Shown here one piece after another: positions 1 through 8,160 of a DNA stretch of 64,000 nt. Below the pieces are notes generated by a model. That model was not told where the DNA came from, searched no databases, and saw nothing but the letters and a program-made list of their open reading frames with translations. The stretch covers positions 11,596-75,595 of the forward strand of contig DASZOZ010000005.1 in assembly GCA_035550515.1 (NCBI GenBank), given 5' to 3'. The translations under genes were made by a program, and so were the position numbers. Within the stretch, counting starts at the first letter, position 1, and each line of letters opens with the position of its first letter. The DNA comes from DATARH01 sp035550515 (lineage in GTDB: Bacteria > Pseudomonadota > Alphaproteobacteria > ATCC43930 > CGMCC-115725).

Positions 1-2
1 AG

Positions 3-608
3 GCGTTTTTCGGCGGCCAAAGCCCGTGGCAATATGAGGCGATCTATATCAACCGCTCAAAGATGGTGGTGAAGGCGACGGGCCTCGCGCTCTCTTCGGA
101 AATGGCCGAGATGAGCTACGAGGTCGACTATTACTTCCATGTCGCGAACAAGGACGATGCGGTCGCGCTGGTCACCCATATGCCGGTCGCCGACCACACG
201 ATCACCGCCGATCAGGTCAACGAATACGCCAAGCCGGTGGTCGAACAGGCGATCAACCAGGTCGTCCAGGTGACGCCGCTGGAGCGGGTCAACGAAAAGA
301 TTCACGAGATCGGCGAGACCGTGCACGGTCACCTGCAGGATTTCCTCAAGGTGTTCGGGATCACCCTCGACACGGTCAAGGTCTTGGTCTTCCCGCGCGA
401 CGAGCGGATGCGGGCGCTGATCTCGCTGCGGGCGTTCGGCCTGCAGGAGATCGACGCGGTGCGCTATTACATCGCGATGATCATGGCCGAACACGGTCTC
501 GTCTCGGCGCCCAACATGGCCATCGGCCAGCCGTTCAATATCGGCGCGCCGGCACAGGTGGCGACGCCGATCCCCGGCATCACCGGGCAGGAGCCCGGCC
601 GTGGCTAG
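3..608 (+). CDS. SPFH/band-7-like protein, 3' part (5' end outside window)
   Basis: The frame is open from the first bases, so the gene begins upstream; at least 201 residues are visible. The visible part reads like the second half of an SPFH (stomatin/prohibitin/flotillin) fold: a beta region, then a long amphipathic helix (VEQAINQVVQVTPLERVNEK), then a GITLDTVKVLVFPRDERM stretch resembling the last strand of the domain. It ends in a Pro/Gly-rich tail with APNMAIGQPFNIG. Such proteins usually organise membrane microdomains or assemblies. The stop overlaps the GTG start of the next gene by 8 bp, so the two are probably co-translated. The family call is by eye from a partial protein, and a phage-type assembly protein cannot be excluded. 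Confidence 0.5.
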   Translation, partial: AFFGGQSPWQYEAIYINRSKMVVKATGLALSSEMAEMSYEVDYYFHVANKDDAVALVTHMPVADHTITADQVNEYAKPVVEQAINQVVQVTPLERVNEKIHEIGETVHGHLQDFLKVFGITLDTVKVLVFPRDERMRALISLRAFGLQEIDAVRYYIAMIMAEHGLVSAPNMAIGQPFNIGAPAQVATPIPGITGQEPGRG

Positions 609-1164
609 CCCGGTCGCGGGATACCCGGGGGAGGATGATCCGCTGTATCGCGTCGGCGTGATGCTGATCAACGGGTACGGTTACAACTGGTACCGCATCG
701 ACAACCAGATGCGGGCCGACGACCTGCTGGTCCGGTCGCGGGCGAGCGACCATCTGGCCGCCGCCGTCGCGCGGCTGCGCGATCTGGAGGCTCGGTACCG
801 GCGGAATTTTCTGCCGCCGCCGACCCGCGAGCATCCGGACTCGGACCCGACGGCTTTGGCCGAAGCCCGCCGGTTCAAGTCGGTCGAGAACCGCATCGCG
901 GAGATCGACACCCGGGTGCGCGGCGCCGCGGTCCCGCCGAACGACAAGATCTGGCAGCGGCACCGGGACGAGGTGGAGACGCTCGGCCGTCTGGGAACCT
1001 ACGACGTGCTGCTGATCGGCGGCGCCAAGGAACTGGCCGATACGGTGAGCACCTTGCCGGCCGACAGCGCGCTCGACGCCGCGGCGGAACAGCGGATCGA
1101 CGAGCGGCTGGCGCGGCTGGCGACGGTGCTGTCTCAGCGCGGCGAAATCCTGGCGACGTTCTGA
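601..1164 (+). CDS. Hypothetical protein, partner of the SPFH-like gene
   Basis: A 187-residue soluble protein from a GTG start that overlaps the preceding stop by 8 bp, which argues for translational coupling. There is no signal peptide or membrane segment. The middle (around residues 40-115) is rich in Arg, Glu and Ala and is predicted helical, possibly coiled-coil, followed by a short hydrophobic strand (YDVLLIGGAKELAD). I do not recognise the family. The overlap suggests it acts with the upstream protein. Confidence 0.55.
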   Translation: MASPVAGYPGEDDPLYRVGVMLINGYGYNWYRIDNQMRADDLLVRSRASDHLAAAVARLRDLEARYRRNFLPPPTREHPDSDPTALAEARRFKSVENRIAEIDTRVRGAAVPPNDKIWQRHRDEVETLGRLGTYDVLLIGGAKELADTVSTLPADSALDAAAEQRIDERLARLATVLSQRGEILATF

Positions 1165-1644
1165 TTACGCGCCGCGCCGCGGCTGCTTCGGATAGGGGGT
1201 GCCGTCGCGCTTGGCGTAGCTGCCGCCGGGCACCGCGACCATGTCGCATTCGGGGTAATAGGCCGTGTCGCCGCCGGGGACGCGAGTGCCGATTTCGAGC
1301 ACGGTCGCGTCGACGTTCGAGCGGTTTTGCAGGCAGTGGCCGTTGCCGTCGTCGGCCTTGAAGCCGGCGCAGTCGCCGGGGCGCAGCATTTCCTCGCCGG
1401 CGTCGGTGACCAGCACGACCTCGCCCGCGACGACATAGACGAACTCGTCCTCGCCGACATGCCAGTGGCGCTGCGCCGACCACGCGCCCGGCGGCAGGCG
1501 CAGCAGGTTGACCCCGAACTGGGTGAGCCCGGCCGCATCGCCCAGCCGGGTGCGCTGCCGCGCCCGGCAGGGCTCGTCATAGGGCGGCGGATAAGTCGTG
1601 CCGAGCAGCGGGGTCAGCGAGGCGATGTCGATCCGTTTGGGCAT
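1165..1644 (-). CDS. Cupin-domain protein
   Basis: A 159-residue single-cupin protein. Motif 1 is visible as QRHWHVGEDEFVYVVAGE, with His and Glu ligands for a metal, and motif 2 as the PGDCAGFKADDGNGHCLQN region with a further His. Cupins of this size bind small ligands or act as isomerases or dioxygenases; the substrate cannot be read from sequence. The ATG at 1644 is chosen because GGAG lies 6 bases upstream; a longer reading to 1692 adds 16 non-conserved residues. It is transcribed divergently from the citrate-synthase-like gene across an intergenic palindrome. Confidence 0.75.
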   Translation of the reverse strand: MPKRIDIASLTPLLGTTYPPPYDEPCRARQRTRLGDAAGLTQFGVNLLRLPPGAWSAQRHWHVGEDEFVYVVAGEVVLVTDAGEEMLRPGDCAGFKADDGNGHCLQNRSNVDATVLEIGTRVPGGDTAYYPECDMVAVPGGSYAKRDGTPYPKQPRRGA

Positions 1645-1701
1645 GGCGGTCTCCGATGTCGCGCGGAGAAGGGTTGTGCTGCGGCGCTGCATGTGTCAAC
1701 C

Positions 1702-1728
1702 TTGATTCATAAATCAATATTGGATCAA
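1702..1728. promoter_or_regulatory. Candidate operator between divergent cupin and citrate-synthase-like genes
   Basis: TTGATT (1702-1707) and AATCAA (1712-1717) form a perfect 6-bp inverted repeat with a 4-bp spacer, followed by TTGGATCAA (1720-1728), which repeats the TTGAT/ATCAA half-sites. This AT-rich block sits between two divergent starts, where a regulator site is expected. The cognate regulator is unknown. Confidence 0.35.
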
Positions 1729-1742
1729 GTTGGAGAGGGATC

Positions 1743-2933
1743 ATCCCCGAGCGGATTCGGCTGATACCGGCGCGGGAGGCGGCGGAGCGGCTCGGCGTCA
1801 AGGTCGACACGCTCTACGCTTATGTAAGCCGTGGCCTGCTGCGGTCAACCGAGGTCGCCGGCAGCCGCGAGCGCCATTACGACGCCGAGGAGATCGAGCG
1901 GTTCCGGGCCGGGCGCGGCGTCGCCCGCCCGGGGCAGGCGCCGCCGCCCGAGGCGCTGATGCCGGTGATCCCCTCGGCGATCTGTCTGATCGAGAACCAT
2001 CGGTTCTACTACCGCGGGCATGACGCGCTGCGGCTGACGGAAAGCGCGACGCTGGAGGCGGCGGCGGCGATCTTGTGGGAGGCGCCGGAGGCTGGATCAG
2101 CCCCTGCCCGGGCCGTTCCCAACTTGCCGGGGAGGGCCGGGGCAGGGGTTGCGGACGTACTCGAACGGTGCCGGCTTCGCATCGCGGAGCTGGCGGCCGC
2201 CGACCTGGCGGCGCTCGACCTGACGCCGGCGGGGCTGGTGCGCAGCGGCCGGCTTATCGTTGCCGAGCTCACGGCCTGCGTTGCCGGCGCGGCGCCGTCG
2301 GCGGCGCCGGCGCATCGGCAGCTCGCCGCGGCCTGGAAGCTGGACGAGGCCGGGGCCGACCTGGTGCGGCGCGCCCTGGTGCTGCTCGCCGACCATGAAC
2401 TCAATGCGTCGACCTTTGTCGCCCGCTGCGTGGCGTCGACCGGGGCGACGCCGTATGCGGTGGTGTCGGCGGCGCTGGCGGCGCTGTCGGGCCGGCGGCA
2501 CGGCGGTGCGTCCGCCCGCGCCGAGGCGCTGTTCCGCGAGCTGGGCGAGGCCGCGCCGGCACCGCTGCTGGCGGCGCGACTGGCGCGCGGCGACGACATC
2601 CCCGGCCTCGGCCAGCCGCTCTATCCGGAGGGCGATCCGCGCGCGCTGGCGCTGATCCAGGCGCTGGGGAAGGCGCGGCCCGCGGCGGGGGCGCGGGCCG
2701 CGGCGGCGGCCGTGGCGGCGACGGAGCTGACCGGCCGGCTCCCCAATATCGATTTCGCTCTCGGCGCGACAACCACTGCGCTCGGTTTGCCGGCGGGGAC
2801 GGCGCTGGGGATTTTTCTTATCGCGCGGTCGGTCGGCTGGATCGCCCATGCAAGGGAGCAATACCAAAGCGGGGTATTGATCCGGCCGCGCGCCCGCTAC
2901 ACTGGACGCAGGCCCAACGCCATCGCCGAGTGA
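1743..2933 (+). CDS. Citrate-synthase-like protein with N-terminal MerR-type HTH; start codon unclear
   Basis: About 396 residues. Residues 5-55 form a helix-turn-helix of excisionase/MerR type (IPAREAAERLGVKVDTLYAY). The rest is a citrate synthase fold with the catalytic triad in place: His in ADHELNAS, His in GRRHGGA and Asp in LPNIDFAL, ending in the usual RPRARYTG. GHPLY of the family reads GQPLY here. Enzymes of this HTH-fused subfamily are usually annotated as citrate or methylcitrate synthase-like. No ATG, GTG or TTG lies in frame before the HTH: the frame closes at 1710-1712 and the first ATG (1959) is downstream of the HTH. GGAG at 1732 would place a start at the ATC of 1740 or 1743. 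A non-standard start or a local frameshift is implied. Confidence 0.75.
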   Translation: MPERIRLIPAREAAERLGVKVDTLYAYVSRGLLRSTEVAGSRERHYDAEEIERFRAGRGVARPGQAPPPEALMPVIPSAICLIENHRFYYRGHDALRLTESATLEAAAAILWEAPEAGSAPARAVPNLPGRAGAGVADVLERCRLRIAELAAADLAALDLTPAGLVRSGRLIVAELTACVAGAAPSAAPAHRQLAAAWKLDEAGADLVRRALVLLADHELNASTFVARCVASTGATPYAVVSAALAALSGRRHGGASARAEALFRELGEAAPAPLLAARLARGDDIPGLGQPLYPEGDPRALALIQALGKARPAAGARAAAAAVAATELTGRLPNIDFALGATTTALGLPAGTALGIFLIARSVGWIAHAREQYQSGVLIRPRARYTGRRPNAIAE

Positions 2934-2955
2934 TCTGTCAGAACGTTCCAGTCCC

Positions 2956-3552
2956 GTGTTGTCGAAACGCCTTCTCGGCCGGTGCCTGCTGGTGCTCGCG
3001 ATCATGTGCGGCGTCGCGGTGGTCCCGGCGCTCGCGATCTCGCTCTATGTCGGCTACTACACGATGGTGCCGCGCTATTCGGCCGTGGCCGAGTTTGAGG
3101 ATTACGGGTTCAACCTGCGCCTCGACTTGTTCCTGTCGAGTGACGAGGCGCGCGATTCGGGGCGCCACCTCAGTATCATCAACGGCGGCTCGTACCAGAC
3201 GCGGATGCTGCAGGGCTGGGACTGGGCGCATCGGGCGCGCACCAGCGTCTACCGCATCGACGCCGATCACCTCGCGGTGTCGAGCGCGTTCGGCTACGAC
3301 TACCGGATCACGCTGAAGCCGTTCGATTTCGCACCGGTTGTTTCCGACGACGGTGAAGGGTGGCAGTATCTCGGCGCCTTCGATTTCGCCTTTGCACCGG
3401 GAAAGAAGCCGCGCCTGATGTTCTTCGACCCGCGTGTCGCGGAGTGCATTCCGATGGGCGCGATCCCGCCCGGCCAGTGGGCCGGCAAGCCCCGGCCGCA
3501 GGCCCGCCACGCCAGCTGCCCGTCACCGTCGCCCGAACAAGGAGTCCCGTGA
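2956..3552 (+). CDS. Hypothetical membrane-anchored protein
   Basis: A 198-residue protein with one hydrophobic N-terminal segment (residues 8-30, LGRCLLVLAIMCGVAVVPA), either a signal anchor or a signal peptide, and a beta-rich, aromatic-rich exported part. No family recognised. It starts at GTG 2956 or TTG 2959; neither has a strong ribosome site. It ends at the TGA immediately before the GTG of the decarboxylase gene, with the AGGAG of that gene inside its last codons, so it is probably co-transcribed. Confidence 0.55.
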   Translation: MLSKRLLGRCLLVLAIMCGVAVVPALAISLYVGYYTMVPRYSAVAEFEDYGFNLRLDLFLSSDEARDSGRHLSIINGGSYQTRMLQGWDWAHRARTSVYRIDADHLAVSSAFGYDYRITLKPFDFAPVVSDDGEGWQYLGAFDFAFAPGKKPRLMFFDPRVAECIPMGAIPPGQWAGKPRPQARHASCPSPSPEQGVP

Positions 3553-4086
3553 GTGGCCGAAACCGCACCGTCATCCGATTGGCGTGACGATATCTTCGCC
3601 GCGCTGAAGGCGGCGGATATCCGCCAGGTCGGCTATGTCCCCGATGCCGGCCATGCGCGGCTCATCGAACGCGTGCATGACGACCCCGAGATCCGCGCGG
3701 TGCCGCTGACCACCGAGGAGGAGGGGATCGCGCTTGCCGCCGGCGCCTGGCTCGGCGGGCAGCGTGCGGCGCTGTTGATGCAGTCGAGCGGTGTCGGCAA
3801 CTGCATCAACATGCTGTCGCTGGCGAAATCCTGCCGGTTTCCGCTGACGATGCTGGTGACGATGCGCGGCGAGTGGGCCGAGTTCAACCCGTGGCAGGTG
3901 GCGATGGGGTCGAAGACCCGGGCGGCGCTCGAATTGATGGACGTGCTGGTCTACCGCGTCGAGGCGGCGGCAAGCGCCGGCGAAACCGTCGCGGCGGCGC
4001 TCGACATCGCGTTCAACGGCAGCCTGGCGACGGCGGTGCTGTTGTCGCAGCGGCTGATCGGGGCCAAGAAATGGGTGAAGGAATGA
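3553..4086 (+). CDS. TPP-dependent decarboxylase, Pyr-domain subunit (sulfopyruvate/phosphonopyruvate decarboxylase-like alpha)
   Basis: A 177-residue stand-alone N-terminal (Pyr) half of a thiamine-diphosphate enzyme. The TTEEEGIALAAGAWLGG segment carries the Glu that activates the TPP aminopyrimidine, followed by the QSSGVGNCINM loop typical of ComD-like subunits. It starts at GTG 3553, with AGGAG 8 bases upstream. It overlaps the next subunit by ATGA (4083-4086). In this family the two halves form one decarboxylase acting on a 2-oxo acid; sulfopyruvate and phosphonopyruvate are the characterised substrates. No coenzyme M or phosphonate genes lie nearby, so the substrate is open. Confidence 0.8.
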   Translation: MAETAPSSDWRDDIFAALKAADIRQVGYVPDAGHARLIERVHDDPEIRAVPLTTEEEGIALAAGAWLGGQRAALLMQSSGVGNCINMLSLAKSCRFPLTMLVTMRGEWAEFNPWQVAMGSKTRAALELMDVLVYRVEAAASAGETVAAALDIAFNGSLATAVLLSQRLIGAKKWVKE

Positions 4087-4673
4087 CCGCCGGAAGCAAC
4101 CGGCCGCGTCTGGAGCGGCGCGCCGCGATCCGCGTGCTGCTGGCGGAGCGGGGCGACCTGCTGGTCGTCACCGGGCTCGGCTCGACGACCTACGACGCCG
4201 CGTCGGTCGCCGACGACGAGCGCAATTTCTACCTGTGGGGCGCGATGGGCGGCGCGGCGATGGTCGGGCTGGGGCTGGCGATCGCGCGGCCCGACCGGCC
4301 GGTGCTGGTCGTCACCGGCGACGGCGATACGCTGATGGGGCTCGGAGCGCTGGCGACGGTCGGGGTGCAGCGCCCGCCCAACCTGGCGCTTGCGGTATTC
4401 GACAACGGCCGCTATGCCGAGACCGGCATGCAGCCAAGCCACACCGACAGCGCCGTCGATCTGGTGGGGGTCGCGCGTTCATGCGGTATCGACGCGGTGT
4501 TCGACATCGCCGATGAGGACGCGCTCGGCGATTTCGCGCGGCGGGTGCAGCGCCGGGAGCGGACGCTGTTTGCGCGCGTCGCGATCCTCGCCGACGAGAA
4601 GCCGCGCGTGCTGCCGCCGCGCGACGGCGTGCTGCTGAAGAACCGCTTCCGCCGCGCCACCGGCGTGGCGTAG
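4083..4673 (+). CDS. TPP-dependent decarboxylase, PP-domain subunit (beta)
   Basis: A 196-residue C-terminal (PP) half with the TPP/Mg motif GDGDTLMGLGALATVG, continuing to a second ligand region at FDNGRYAETG. The ATG at 4083 overlaps the upstream stop as ATGA, fixing the start. Together with the preceding gene it makes a split heteromeric decarboxylase like ComDE. A dimer or tetramer with the active site at the interface is the family expectation. Confidence 0.82.
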   Translation: MTAGSNRPRLERRAAIRVLLAERGDLLVVTGLGSTTYDAASVADDERNFYLWGAMGGAAMVGLGLAIARPDRPVLVVTGDGDTLMGLGALATVGVQRPPNLALAVFDNGRYAETGMQPSHTDSAVDLVGVARSCGIDAVFDIADEDALGDFARRVQRRERTLFARVAILADEKPRVLPPRDGVLLKNRFRRATGVA

Positions 4674-4715
4674 GGGGCGCGTCCTTCGAGGCTCCGCTGC
4701 ACCTAGAATTACCGC

Positions 4716-4857
4716 GTCATTCCGGGGCGGTCCGTAGGACCGGACCCGGAACCCATGCACACGGGCTTATCCGCAAGGAATGCGGCGCCCGCGCGTGATT
4801 TTCCAGGTCCGTGTGCATGGGTTCCGGGTTCATCGCTGCGCGATGCCCCGGAATGAC
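4716..4857. repeat. Intergenic nested palindrome, 142 bp (REP/MITE-like)
   Basis: The outer 13-bp arms GTCATTCCGGGGC (4716-4728) and GCCCCGGAATGAC (4845-4857) are perfectly complementary. The inner 20-bp arms at 4745-4764 and 4809-4828 are also perfectly complementary, around CCCGGAACCCATGCACACGG. It lies between convergent genes and would form a long cruciform or hairpin. It resembles the GTCAT...ATGAC intergenic palindromes common in GC-rich alphaproteobacteria and the elements at 14531 and 44774. Confidence 0.75.
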
Positions 4858-4861
4858 GGTG

Positions 4862-6334
4862 TCAGTCCCAGGGCGTCTCGGCGGCGGCGTTGCGGCCGGC
4901 GATGCGGCCGAAGGCGAGGCACTCGCCGATATTGCCGGTACCCTGGTAGAGATAACTGTAGATCGAGCCGAGTTCACCGGCGCTGTAGAGACGGGGGATG
5001 GGCGTGCCGTCCGGGCGGACGATCTGCGCCCGCTCGTTGCGCCGCGGCCCACCCTGGGTGTTGAGCATCGAGGGCGACAGTTCGACCGCGTAATACGGTC
5101 CGTCGCCGAGCGGCTGCAGCATCAGCTTGCGGCCGAATGCGGCATCCCGGCCGGCGTCGCAAGCGCGGTTCCACTGCGCCACGCTCTCGCTCAGCACGGC
5201 CGGGTCGAGACCGATCGCGGCGGTGAGCGCGGCGAGGCTGTCGCCTTTCCTGATCCAGCCTTTCGCCAGCTCGGCGCGGTTGTCGGGGCTCCACTCGTAT
5301 TTCTCGATGATCTGGGTCCAGCCGTGGCTCGGGTGCATGTCGTAGAGCGGGCCGGCAGTGAACAGCCGGTGGTCGAAGATCATGAACATCGGGCATGGCG
5401 TCGACAGCGGCAGCCAGCGCCCGTTGACCGGCACCTTGCCGTGCCGGGTCTTGAACTTCTCGTCGCAGAAGCGGCGCCCGTCGGGGCCGACGACGATCAT
5501 GCCGCCCGGCTGCTCCTTGCTGTAGTGCAACGCCTGCATCGAGAAGCTGGTGCGGATTTCGGGCACTTTGAGCGCCATCGACGGGCCGGCGTAATTGTTC
5601 ATGTGCCAGAGGTCGGCGCCGACCGACATCGCCATGGTGATGCCGTCGCCTTCGTTGTAAGGGCTGCCCGAGGTGTAGCAATAGGGGATGCCGGGCAGGT
5701 AGTTGCGGATCATCTCCTGGTTGTTCTCGAACCCGCCGCAGGTCAGTACCACGCCCTTGCGCGCCTTCACGTAAAGCGATTTCTCGCCGCGCCGGGCGCG
5801 GATGCCGAGGATTTCCCTGGTCGCGTCGTGCTGGACCAGTTCGCGGCCCGGGGTCTCGTAGAGCACCGGGATCGGCCGCTCCCTGACCAGGCTTTCGAAC
5901 CGCTGCCAGGTGTAGGAATAGCCGTAGGTCGGGCCGTCGTGGAATTTATGCGTGCAGGACGCGCCGGGCAGGTCGGGGAACTCGATGCCGACCGGCGGGT
6001 GCTGATGCTCCTGCGGATCGCCGCCGAGACCGGCGAGCCAGTCGTTGTTGCGGCACATCTCCTCGGCCCATACAGACACCATCGCCGGCGGCACGGTGTA
6101 GGGGCCGCACAGCGCGGTGAGATAGGCGGCGGCGTCGGCCGCGTCGGAGGTGTTGAGATAGCCCTGGCCGGCGACGCGGGTGTTGCCGCCATGCTCGCCC
6201 TCGGGCGCCTTTTCGAGGATGACGACCTTGGCGCCGCGGTCATGCGCGCTGACCGCCGCCGCGACCCCGGCCGCGCCGAACCCGACCACGACGACATCGG
6301 CGTCGAGGTCCCAAGCTTGTCCTGATCGGCTCAT
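4862..6334 (-). CDS. FAD-dependent dehydrogenase of the fumarate reductase/3-ketosteroid dehydrogenase type
   Basis: A 490-residue flavoprotein. The N-terminal dinucleotide motif is VVVGFGAAGVAAAVSAHDRG followed by Glu (VILEK), and the C-terminal FAD segment is YSAGELGSIYSYLYQGTGNIGECLAFGRIAGRNAA, both hallmarks of the FAD_binding_2 family. The GGNTRVAGQG stretch near residue 60 matches the family's GGxTxxxxG. Such enzymes reduce or desaturate C-C bonds; the substrate is unknown. The start at ATG 6334 has AGGGG 5 bases upstream; 13 extra residues are possible from 6373. It is downstream of the solute-binding protein gene on the same strand (35-bp gap) and probably shares its transcript. Confidence 0.82.
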   Translation of the reverse strand: MSRSGQAWDLDADVVVVGFGAAGVAAAVSAHDRGAKVVILEKAPEGEHGGNTRVAGQGYLNTSDAADAAAYLTALCGPYTVPPAMVSVWAEEMCRNNDWLAGLGGDPQEHQHPPVGIEFPDLPGASCTHKFHDGPTYGYSYTWQRFESLVRERPIPVLYETPGRELVQHDATREILGIRARRGEKSLYVKARKGVVLTCGGFENNQEMIRNYLPGIPYCYTSGSPYNEGDGITMAMSVGADLWHMNNYAGPSMALKVPEIRTSFSMQALHYSKEQPGGMIVVGPDGRRFCDEKFKTRHGKVPVNGRWLPLSTPCPMFMIFDHRLFTAGPLYDMHPSHGWTQIIEKYEWSPDNRAELAKGWIRKGDSLAALTAAIGLDPAVLSESVAQWNRACDAGRDAAFGRKLMLQPLGDGPYYAVELSPSMLNTQGGPRRNERAQIVRPDGTPIPRLYSAGELGSIYSYLYQGTGNIGECLAFGRIAGRNAAAETPWD

Positions 6335-6369
6335 CGTTTCCCCTAAAAGACCCACCCCGGCGGGTATCT

Positions 6370-7959
6370 TCACTTATCCAGCCACAGATCCTCGAAGCGC
6401 CAGCCGTTGAAGATGCTGTTGACCATCAGCGTCTCGTTTTTCACGTCCTTTTGCCAGCAGGTGGCGGTGCGGTTGAACATGATGATCGGCCGCGCCGCGT
6501 CGAGCTGGAGCTGTTTGTCGATCTCCCACACCAGCTGCCGGCGCTTGTCGGGATCGGCCGTGGCGGACTGCTCGGCGAATTTCTTGTCGAGCTCGGGGTT
6601 GCAGTAGTCGCTGTAGTTTCGCGTCGAGCCGCAGGAATAGTTCTCGAAGAATTGCTGATCGGGGTCGTCGACCGCATTGCCGGTGATGTTGAGCCCGACC
6701 TGATAGTCCTTGCGCGCGATCTTGGGGAACCAGTTGGCGGTCTCGATCGGCTCGAGCTCGCCGTCGATGTAGATCGTCTTGAGCTGGTCGATGAGGATCA
6801 CCGCGGGGTCGCGATAGGCGGCGATATTGCGCGTCGACACCTTGATCGGCAGGTGCTTGCCGGCGCCGTAGCCGGCTTTTTCCATCAGCGCGCGGGCATC
6901 GGCGCGGTTCTTTTCGATATCGGGGCCGTAGCCGGGCAGCGTCGCCAGCTGGTCGGGCGGCAGGCCCCACACCCCCTCCGGCGGCGGCTGCATCGCGCCG
7001 CCGGCGTCGCCCTGGCCCTCGCCGAGGATCTGGATAAAGCTCTTGCGGTCGAGCGCCAGCATCACCGCGCGGCGGATGTCGGCGTTGTCGAACGGCGGCT
7101 TGGTGCGGTTGAGCAGGAGGTTGGTGCTGTTGTTGTTCGGCACGACCTGGCAGATCGCGGTCGGGTCCTGGGTGGCGATGTCCTTCATCAGCGGCACCGT
7201 GACCTCGGTGGTGAAGGTCATGTCGAACTTGCCGGCGATAAAGCCGAGGATCGCGGTCGAGCGGTTGGTGACGATCGTGTACTCGATGCCGTCGAGATAG
7301 GGCAGGCCGGGCTTCCAGTAATCCGGGTTCCTGGTGAGCTTGATCGACTCATTGGGCTTGAACTCGACGAACTTGAAGGGGCCGGTGCCGATCGGGTGCT
7401 GCCGCATCTGCGCCGGCGGGACATGGCAGGGATAGATCGGCGAGTAGCCCGAGGCGAGCAGCGTCAGCAAAGCGGGCTGCGGCCGCTTGAGGTGAAAGAC
7501 CGCCTGGTCGTCGCCGTTGGCGGTCACCTCGACGAGGTTGCCGTACCACGACTGGCGCGGGTTGACGCGCAGTTTGGCCTCGGCCTTGCCTTGCAGCAGG
7601 TCGAAGGTGCATTTGACGTCGGCGGCGGTAAAGGGCTTGCCGTCATGCCACTTGACGCCGTGGCGCAGCTTGAAGGTCAGCTCGGTGCCGTCGGCGTTCC
7701 ACGCCCAGCTTTCGGCGAGGTCCGGCCGGATCGAATTGAGGCTGTTCTGGGCGACATGCTGGTCGAAGACGACGAGATTGTTGAAGACGCCCATCATCGG
7801 CATCACGGTCGAGATCGTCGCCTCTTCGAGGATCGACATGCTCGCCGGACTGTCGCGGTGATAGAGGCGCAGCACGCCGCCCGATTTCTGCGCCGATGCG
7901 GGATGCGTCATCACCAGGGCCGCCGCAGCGGCCAACACAAAGCGAACCAGATTGCGCAT
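6370..7959 (-). CDS. ABC transporter periplasmic solute-binding protein, family 5 (peptide/opine/nickel type)
   Basis: A 529-residue exported protein. The Sec signal peptide spans residues 1 to about 24 (MRNLVRFVLAAAAALVMTHPASAQ). The mature part has the family 5 signatures: PDLAESWAWNADGTELTFKLRHGVKWHDGKPFTAADV, PIGTGPFKF and ADARALMEKAGY. The ligand may be a peptide, oligosaccharide or opine. No permease or ATPase gene is adjacent, so it either works with a transporter elsewhere or delivers substrate for the adjoining FAD enzyme. The start at 7959 is supported by GGAG 7 bases upstream. Confidence 0.85.
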   Translation of the reverse strand: MRNLVRFVLAAAAALVMTHPASAQKSGGVLRLYHRDSPASMSILEEATISTVMPMMGVFNNLVVFDQHVAQNSLNSIRPDLAESWAWNADGTELTFKLRHGVKWHDGKPFTAADVKCTFDLLQGKAEAKLRVNPRQSWYGNLVEVTANGDDQAVFHLKRPQPALLTLLASGYSPIYPCHVPPAQMRQHPIGTGPFKFVEFKPNESIKLTRNPDYWKPGLPYLDGIEYTIVTNRSTAILGFIAGKFDMTFTTEVTVPLMKDIATQDPTAICQVVPNNNSTNLLLNRTKPPFDNADIRRAVMLALDRKSFIQILGEGQGDAGGAMQPPPEGVWGLPPDQLATLPGYGPDIEKNRADARALMEKAGYGAGKHLPIKVSTRNIAAYRDPAVILIDQLKTIYIDGELEPIETANWFPKIARKDYQVGLNITGNAVDDPDQQFFENYSCGSTRNYSDYCNPELDKKFAEQSATADPDKRRQLVWEIDKQLQLDAARPIIMFNRTATCWQKDVKNETLMVNSIFNGWRFEDLWLDK

Positions 7960-8160
7960 GAAGCTCTCCAACAAACGCCGCGATTGGGGCGGGCGGGCAG
8001 GCCGCTGTCAACCGGCGGCTCGGCAAGGGTGTTGCGCGTAAAAGCTCGTCATTTCCGGTCCATCGCCTCGCGAGGCGGGCGGCATCCTTGACGATCATGC
8101 GAGTGGCGCGCGACAGTTGCCGCTTCGCTGTCGTGCATCCGCAATCGGAGGAAACCCATC

